DNA of 64,000 bases from Komagataeibacter xylinus (GTDB taxonomy: Bacteria; Pseudomonadota; Alphaproteobacteria; Acetobacterales; Acetobacteraceae), in assembly GCF_009834365.1 (NCBI RefSeq), contig NZ_CP041348.1, forward strand, positions 1,050,501 through 1,114,500. The letters are read 5' to 3'. A program made the position numbers and the translations under genes. Shown here one piece after another: positions 59,294-64,000 of this stretch; the stretch's first letter is position 1, and every line of letters starts with the position of its first letter. The notes beneath the pieces were generated by a model. That model worked only from the letters and a program-made list of their open reading frames with translations, made no database searches and was not told the DNA's origin.

Positions 59294-60796
59294 ATGTCGA
59301 AGCCCGTTCTTGTTGTCGGTGCGGGGCCTGTCGGCCTGACCATGGCCGCCGAACTGGCCCGTTACGGGACGCCTGTCAGGGTTATCGACAGGCTGCCAGC
59401 CCGCACCACGCAGTCCCGTGCCCTGGCCGTCTGGCCCCGGACACTGGAACTGCTTGACGCAGCGGGCTGTGCGGATGCGTTTATGGCCACCGGGCTCCGT
59501 GCAGATGCTGTCAGCATTCATGCTGGCAACAGAACACTTGCCCGGATCCCGTTCGGGACGATCGCCTCCCCCTTCAGTTACCTGCTGATGATTGCGCAAT
59601 CGGAAACCGAGCGGTTGCTGGAAGAACATCTCGGGACTTTTGGCAATACTGTCGAACGCGAAACCGAACTGACCGATTTCGTTGACGGGGCGGACGGTGT
59701 TTCATGCACGCTCATGCATGCGGGTGGCAGGATCGAGACGCTGGAAGCTGCGTGGCTCATCGGGTGCGATGGTGCGCATTCCTTTGTTCGCAGCAGACTG
59801 GGCCTGGCATTCGCGGGCGACACGCTGCCCATGGGGTTTGTCATTGCTGATGTGCATGTGGCGGGCCTTGCGATCCCGCCTGACGAACCGGCGATTTTCT
59901 GGCACCCCGACGGCGCTGTCATGTTCTTTCCGATAGCGCGGGGCCATTACCGTATCATCGCCGATCTGGGTTCGGTTCCATTGCATACGCCAGACCTTGG
60001 GGAAATGCAGATGATTGTCGACCGGCGCGGACCGGGCGGGATCACCCTGTCCGATCCGGTGTGGCTGTCGGATTTCGGGGTCAATGAACGCAAGGTTAGG
60101 GATTACCGCAAGGGCCACGTGTTTCTGGCTGGTGATGCGGCCCATATCCATAGCCCTGCCGGTGGTCAGGGCATGAACATGGGCATGCAGGATGCCTTCA
60201 ATCTCGCCTGGAAGCTGGCACTCGTCGCGCGGCAGGATGCCAGCCCGTGCCTATTGGACAGCTACAGTAGCGAACGCAGCGGCGTTGCGCGGCAGATCTT
60301 GTCGGATTCCAGCCACATGACCAGAATTGTCCTGCTCAGAAGTCATCTGGCGCAGAGGGTGCGCAACTTCATTGTAAAGCAGGGTTTCCGCATTCCGGCG
60401 GTCCGTCGTGCCATTGCCAATCGGCTTTCCGGAATCCTGATCGACTACCCGGACAGCCCGCTCAACATAGGTTCAGCCCGGAGGCTGCGTGGCCCCGGGC
60501 CGGGGCAACGACTGATTTCACGACGACAGTCCGGACGAGGCAATATGCCGCCCCGCTTTGTACTGGCTGCCACAGACAGTGTCGAAGCGCGGGCCATGAT
60601 GGCACGCCATTCAGCCTTGCTGATGCCCGAAACAGAGCTGCCACCGGATGAAAACGGTATCTGGCTGATACGACCCGATGGCTATGTCGCCGCTGTCGCA
60701 AAAGGTGGGAACTGGACGGTCATCGACATGGCTCTGGACAGTATGGCAGGCAATCGAAACATCAGGACTTATGATGAAATTGGAAGACATTGGTGA
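59294..60796 (+). CDS. FAD-dependent aromatic-type monooxygenase
   Basis: 500 residues. N-terminal GxGxxG of the Rossmann fold (VLVVGAGPVGLTMAAEL), the DG motif (WLIGCDGAHSFVRSRLG) and the GD motif (VFLAGDAAHIHSPAGGQGMNMGMQDAFNLAWKL) define a class A flavoprotein hydroxylase like PheA/MhpA. It would hydroxylate a phenolic or polyketide-like compound using NAD(P)H and O2. No pathway genes adjoin it. It starts a more divergent accessory stretch that continues to the IS66 element. Confidence 0.92.
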   Translation: MSKPVLVVGAGPVGLTMAAELARYGTPVRVIDRLPARTTQSRALAVWPRTLELLDAAGCADAFMATGLRADAVSIHAGNRTLARIPFGTIASPFSYLLMIAQSETERLLEEHLGTFGNTVERETELTDFVDGADGVSCTLMHAGGRIETLEAAWLIGCDGAHSFVRSRLGLAFAGDTLPMGFVIADVHVAGLAIPPDEPAIFWHPDGAVMFFPIARGHYRIIADLGSVPLHTPDLGEMQMIVDRRGPGGITLSDPVWLSDFGVNERKVRDYRKGHVFLAGDAAHIHSPAGGQGMNMGMQDAFNLAWKLALVARQDASPCLLDSYSSERSGVARQILSDSSHMTRIVLLRSHLAQRVRNFIVKQGFRIPAVRRAIANRLSGILIDYPDSPLNIGSARRLRGPGPGQRLISRRQSGRGNMPPRFVLAATDSVEARAMMARHSALLMPETELPPDENGIWLIRPDGYVAAVAKGGNWTVIDMALDSMAGNRNIRTYDEIGRHW

Positions 60797-60993
60797 TGTC
60801 CGGCCATGAAACCGGATGGGCAGCAGTCGCCTCCATTCAAGTTATTACGTCTCTCGGCGACGTTTTCGTAAAGCCGACATCCACGCCTGTTTCAGCCCGA
60901 TCACATTGCGGGGACTGACTTTACGACAAGGCAAGTGAAGAGATGAAATCTTTCTCACTGACCTTAATAAGCCACATCGTCGAGATACGATCT

Positions 60994-61830
60994 TCATCCG
61001 GTAATAAACGCCAGAATATCGGCATTGACGACGTCTGCATGGGTCGTGTGCATGCCATGCGGATAACCGGGATAGATTTTCAACGTGCTGTTCTGCAGTA
61101 GTCTATCCTGAAGGATCGCGGCATTCTTGTAGGGCACGACCTGATCATCATCGCCCTGCAGCACAAGCACCGGCACGGTGATGGCTTTCAGGTCCTCCGT
61201 CTGATCCGTTTCGGAGAAGGCCCTGATCCCTTCATAATGCGCCTTGGCACTGCCCATCATGCCCTGACGCCACCAGTTGCGGATCGTTCCTTCTGAAACT
61301 TCTGCGCCCGGACGGTTGAAACCGTAAAACGGGCCGCTCGCTACATCCAGAAAGAACTGCGCGCGACTGGCTGCCAGCCCGGCACGAAGTCCGTCCAGCA
61401 CTTTGATCGGTGCGCCTTCCGGACTGCGATCCGTCTGGACCATCAAGGGCGGCACGGAACTGATGAGCACGGCTTTGGCGACACGCCCCTGAGGCTGACC
61501 ATATTGCGCGACATAGCGGGCAACCTGCCCGCCCCCTGTCGAATGCCCGACATGAATGGCGTTTTTCAGATCGAGATGTTCAACAACGGCTGATGCGTCG
61601 GCCGCATAATGGTCCATGTCATGACCATCGCTGACCTGCGCTGAACGTCCGTGACCGCGGCGGTCATGCGCAATGACACGAAATCCCCTGCTCAGGAAGA
61701 ACAGCATCTGCGTGTCCCAGTCATCGGCGCTGAGCGGCCAGCCATGATGGAAGATGATCGGCCGGGCGTCCTTCGGTCCCCAGTCCTTGTAGAAAATCTC
61801 TACGCCGTCGGATGTCGTGACGAAGGGCAT
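60994..61830 (-). CDS. Alpha/beta hydrolase, non-heme chloroperoxidase type
   Basis: 278 residues. IIFHHGWPLSADDWD oxyanion region, nucleophile Ser in VGHSTGGGQ, Asp in LQGDDDQVVP and His in GYPHGMHTTH form the triad. Members are annotated as cofactor-free haloperoxidases or perhydrolases; the physiological reaction is usually ester or peracid hydrolysis. Its promoter has a MerR-type 19-bp spacer and is shared with the divergent MerR regulator. Confidence 0.93.
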   Translation of the reverse strand: MPFVTTSDGVEIFYKDWGPKDARPIIFHHGWPLSADDWDTQMLFFLSRGFRVIAHDRRGHGRSAQVSDGHDMDHYAADASAVVEHLDLKNAIHVGHSTGGGQVARYVAQYGQPQGRVAKAVLISSVPPLMVQTDRSPEGAPIKVLDGLRAGLAASRAQFFLDVASGPFYGFNRPGAEVSEGTIRNWWRQGMMGSAKAHYEGIRAFSETDQTEDLKAITVPVLVLQGDDDQVVPYKNAAILQDRLLQNSTLKIYPGYPHGMHTTHADVVNADILAFITG

Positions 61831-61870
61831 GATACGTCTCCTTGCCGAGCAATAATGGGGTACTGGTCAG

Positions 61871-61901
61871 AGCCTAACGTTAAAGGTAGCTTCAAGGTCA
61901 A
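61871..61901 (-). promoter_or_regulatory. MerR-type promoter and operator
   Basis: On the minus strand, TTGACC (61896-61901) and TAGGCT (61871-61876) are spaced 19 bp apart instead of 17. The spacer contains an inverted repeat, ACGTTAAAG-GTAG-CTTCAAGGT at 61877-61898 (7 of 9 positions paired). A long spacer with a dyad is the hallmark of MerR-activated promoters. It points at the hydrolase gene. The site lies between it and merR. Confidence 0.75.
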
Positions 61902-61927
61902 GTTGCGTTCATAGTGGGAGTTACATC

Positions 61928-62437
61928 ATGAAGATTGGAGAACTGGCGCAGCAAACCGGTCTTACGACTTCCAAAATCCGGTTCTATGAGCGCATTGGGC
62001 TGCTGAAAACGGTCAATCGCCGTCCCAACGGATACCGAACCTATCCACCGCAGGCCGTGCTGATCCTGGGGCTTATCACAACGGCGCAGCGGGCCGGATT
62101 TACGCTGGATGAAATCCGCACCCTGCTGCCCTCTGACCTGCAGCACTGGGACCATGATGCCCTCATGAATGCACTGACACGCAAGATTGCGGATATCGAG
62201 GCGCTACAGGCACGCCTGGCCCAGAGCAAAGCCCACCTCCTTCGTCTGGTTGAGGACATTCAGGCACGCCCTGAAGACATGGACTGTGCGGCCAATGCCC
62301 GTCGTGTCCTGACCAATGTGCTTATGGAGCCTTCCAAAAATCTGGACGTCACACCAGACGATGTGCGCCTTCTGGACAGGACGGATCGCCGTCTGTCCGT
62401 GAGCAGGGGGCGCAGCAAAAAAGCTGTTTCAGCTTAA
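61928..62437 (+). CDS. MerR-family transcriptional regulator
   Basis: 169 residues from the ATG at 61928, with GGGAG eight bases before. N-terminal winged helix: MKIGELAQQTGLTTSKIRFYERIGLL, then a dimerising coiled coil (LTRKIADIEALQARLAQSKAHLLRLVEDIQ). One Cys (ARPEDMDCAANA) follows. The C-terminal half is short and basic; effector unknown. Divergent from the hydrolase and likely its activator. Confidence 0.93.
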   Translation: MKIGELAQQTGLTTSKIRFYERIGLLKTVNRRPNGYRTYPPQAVLILGLITTAQRAGFTLDEIRTLLPSDLQHWDHDALMNALTRKIADIEALQARLAQSKAHLLRLVEDIQARPEDMDCAANARRVLTNVLMEPSKNLDVTPDDVRLLDRTDRRLSVSRGRSKKAVSA

Positions 62438-62985
62438 AGTCCAGCCAGAAGGGACACGACTTTTCTTGCGGTTGCTCTGGCGGAAGAAGGGTTCTGGCCC
62501 GTCACCAGTTTTCCATCCGCCACAACATGGGACATGAACGGCAGAAGGGCTTTTTCGTATAGCGCGCCCCGTGCCTTCATTTCAGCTTCCGCGTTGTAAG
62601 GTATCTTCCGCGCTACACCTGCCAGCCTTTCCTCGGTCCACGAAAATCCGGTGATTCTGCGCCCGGAGACCAGAAAAGCCCCATTGGCAAGCCGGGTGTT
62701 CAGCAGCCCGCAATATCCATGACAGACAGCGGAAACAATACCGCCCTTTTCCCACACTGCGCGTGTAATGGCCTGAAGGCCCTCACTATCTGGAAAGTCC
62801 CACATCACGCCATGCCCGCCGGTAAAGTAGATCGCATCATAATCCTGCGGATTGATGTCTGCTGGGGTGGGGGTTGAAGAGAGCAGGGCCATTTTTGCCG
62901 GATCGGCCAGCCACGCTTTTGCGGAACCGTCGCGCATCGGCCATTTCAACGCACGCGGATCAAGCGGAACCTTGCCACCCTTGGG
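62434..62985 (-). pseudogene. DJ-1/PfpI-family gene, 5' end cut off by IS66 element
   Basis: The 183 remaining residues begin at PKGGKVPLDPRALKWPM, which aligns with the SPKGG region of class I glutamine-amidotransferase-like DJ-1/PfpI (HchA-type) proteins. The nucleophile elbow Cys is in VSAVCHGYCGLL, and FTGGHGVMWDFPD is typical. The N-terminal ~45 residues are missing; the frame runs into the IS66 terminus at 62986. The 5' portion should lie beyond the other end of the element outside the window. The stop overlaps the merR stop by four bases. Confidence 0.85.
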
Positions 62986-64000
62986 GTAATCATCCGGCGA
63001 GAGACGCGGGCGTATTCAGGCGGCGATGGTATTGTGGACCTGCTGGTGGGCTTTCCAGTGCCAGGGCAGGAGTTCATGGAGGCGTGGATTGGGAATGTCA
63101 TTGATCCGTGCCAGGACATCAGCGAGCCATGCATGGGGATCGACATCGTTCAGGCGCGCGGTGACGATCAGGGAATACATGGCGGCGGCGCGCTCTCCGC
63201 CACGATCGGACCCGGCGAACAACCAGGCTTTCCTGCCCAGGGCGATGCCGCGCAGGGCGCGTTCTGCTGCATTGTTTGAGAGGCAGATCCGGCCGTCAGT
63301 GAGGAATCGTGTGAATGTATCGGCACGCCGTAGAAAATAGTTCATGGCGTGGGTAACGGGATTTTTGGTCGACATGCGCCGGCAACACTCCCGCATCCAG
63401 TCGAACAGATCGTCGACCAGAGGGGCTATGTCTGTTTGACGGACTGCCAGCCGATGTTCTGGGGGCGTACCGTTGATGGTGCGCTCGGCCTGGAATATGG
63501 CGTCGATCCTGCCTACTGCCTCTATGGCGAGGGGCGCCTTGTCCCTCTCGGCGATTTTGAACAGCCCTCTGCGTCCGTGGGCCCAGCATCCGGCGGAGAC
63601 AACCGGCGCGGGTTGGCGTCCCGGTTTCGCCAGAGTATTATAACCCGCATAGGCGTCTGACTGCAGAATGCCGGTCCAGCCGGTGAGATGGTCCGTGGGA
63701 TGTTCGCCCTTGCGGTCCCGGGAATACCGGAACCAGACGGCTGGCGGTGCTGGCCCACCAAATGGACCATCATCACGCACATAATTCCACAATCGTCCGG
63801 TGACTGTCCGGCCTTTCGCCAGAACCGGCACGGTGGTGTCGTCCGCGTGCAGGCGTTGTGCCGCCAGCACATGCGCCCGGATCAGCGTAGTCAGGGGGGC
63901 CAGCGTCGCGGTGCAGGCTCCCACCCAGTCGGCCAGCGTTGATGTGTCGAGATCGATCCCTTCGCGGGCAAAGGCATCGCTCTGGCGGTTCAGCGGCAGA
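62986..64000 (-). mobile_element. IS66-family element (right end; other end outside window)
   Basis: The element ends with GTAATCATCCGGCG at 62986-62999, an IS66-type terminus. Thirty bases inside is the stop of the tnpC transposase. The other terminus is not visible. An 8-bp target duplication is expected; the eight bases outside are CCCTTGGG (62978-62985). It disrupts the DJ-1/PfpI gene. Confidence 0.85.
63016..64000 (-). CDS. tnpC: IS66 transposase TnpC (N terminus outside window)
   Basis: 328 C-terminal residues are visible. DDTTVPVLAKGRTVTGRLWNYVRDD holds the first Asp, SDAYAGYNTL the second, and LSNNAAERALRGIALGRKAWLFAGSDRGGERAAAMYSLI is the highly conserved IS66 region with the catalytic Glu. 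The frame is open to the right edge with no internal stop. TnpA and TnpB should lie further right. Confidence 0.95.
   Translation of the reverse strand, partial: LPLNRQSDAFAREGIDLDTSTLADWVGACTATLAPLTTLIRAHVLAAQRLHADDTTVPVLAKGRTVTGRLWNYVRDDGPFGGPAPPAVWFRYSRDRKGEHPTDHLTGWTGILQSDAYAGYNTLAKPGRQPAPVVSAGCWAHGRRGLFKIAERDKAPLAIEAVGRIDAIFQAERTINGTPPEHRLAVRQTDIAPLVDDLFDWMRECCRRMSTKNPVTHAMNYFLRRADTFTRFLTDGRICLSNNAAERALRGIALGRKAWLFAGSDRGGERAAAMYSLIVTARLNDVDPHAWLADVLARINDIPNPRLHELLPWHWKAHQQVHNTIAA

Overview
The window reads as a contiguous piece of an alphaproteobacterial chromosome, most likely from an acetic acid bacterium (Acetobacteraceae, Komagataeibacter or Gluconacetobacter type). That placement is an inference. 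It rests on high GC, the alphaproteobacterial order rimP-nusA-ylxR/L7Ae-infB-rbfA-truB-rpsO-pnp, a CtaA-type heme A synthase, and many copies of an A/T-tract palindromic intergenic repeat. No database search was possible.

Layout. 1-12392, almost all minus strand: a partial nitronate monooxygenase and the transcription/translation cluster rimP, nusA, ylxR, infB, rbfA, truB, rpsO, pnp, interrupted once by an opposite-strand MCE (MlaD-like) gene. 12569-15480: an unrecognised three-gene module of a membrane-anchored Clp-type AAA+ ATPase between two single-pass membrane proteins. 15605-32353: LysR regulator, aconitase, ccmAB, CopC-like protein, ornithine-type decarboxylase, YihY/BrkB protein, RlpA, aroQ-accB-accC, FUSC transporter, apt, a Bcr/CflA exporter and a VTT protein. 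32441-43895: ctaA, two Gly/Trp-rich secreted proteins, hemH with a 40-residue upstream membrane ORF, mutY divergent from dciA (DUF721), trpF, pyrF, lapA, an M20 dipeptidase and pdxA-pdxJ. 44159-49763: a GT2 glycosyltransferase and a VTT-domain membrane protein facing two tandem polytopic GT-C-like proteins, one of them split by a complete 1291-bp IS5-type element with a 4-bp target duplication. 49964-59064: tldD, a secreted trehalase with long Ala/Pro-rich ends, tRNA-Pro(CGG), a LOG protein, an MFS transporter, a NUDIX hydrolase, a metF-like gene and folD. 59294-64000: accessory genes (FAD monooxygenase; a MerR-controlled alpha/beta hydrolase) ending in a DJ-1/PfpI gene cut by an IS66-family element that runs off the window.

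Two groups look most like undescribed systems. First, the AAA+ module, whose genes are translationally coupled. Second, the GT2/VTT/GT-C locus, which resembles a three-component periplasmic glycosylation system with a VTT (TVP38/DedA-superfamily) protein where a GtrA-type flippase would be expected. A third structural feature is a roughly 77-bp repeat whose ends and interior can fold into a three-way junction. Eleven full, partial or collapsed copies are present, none inside a gene, and seven lie between convergent transcription units.
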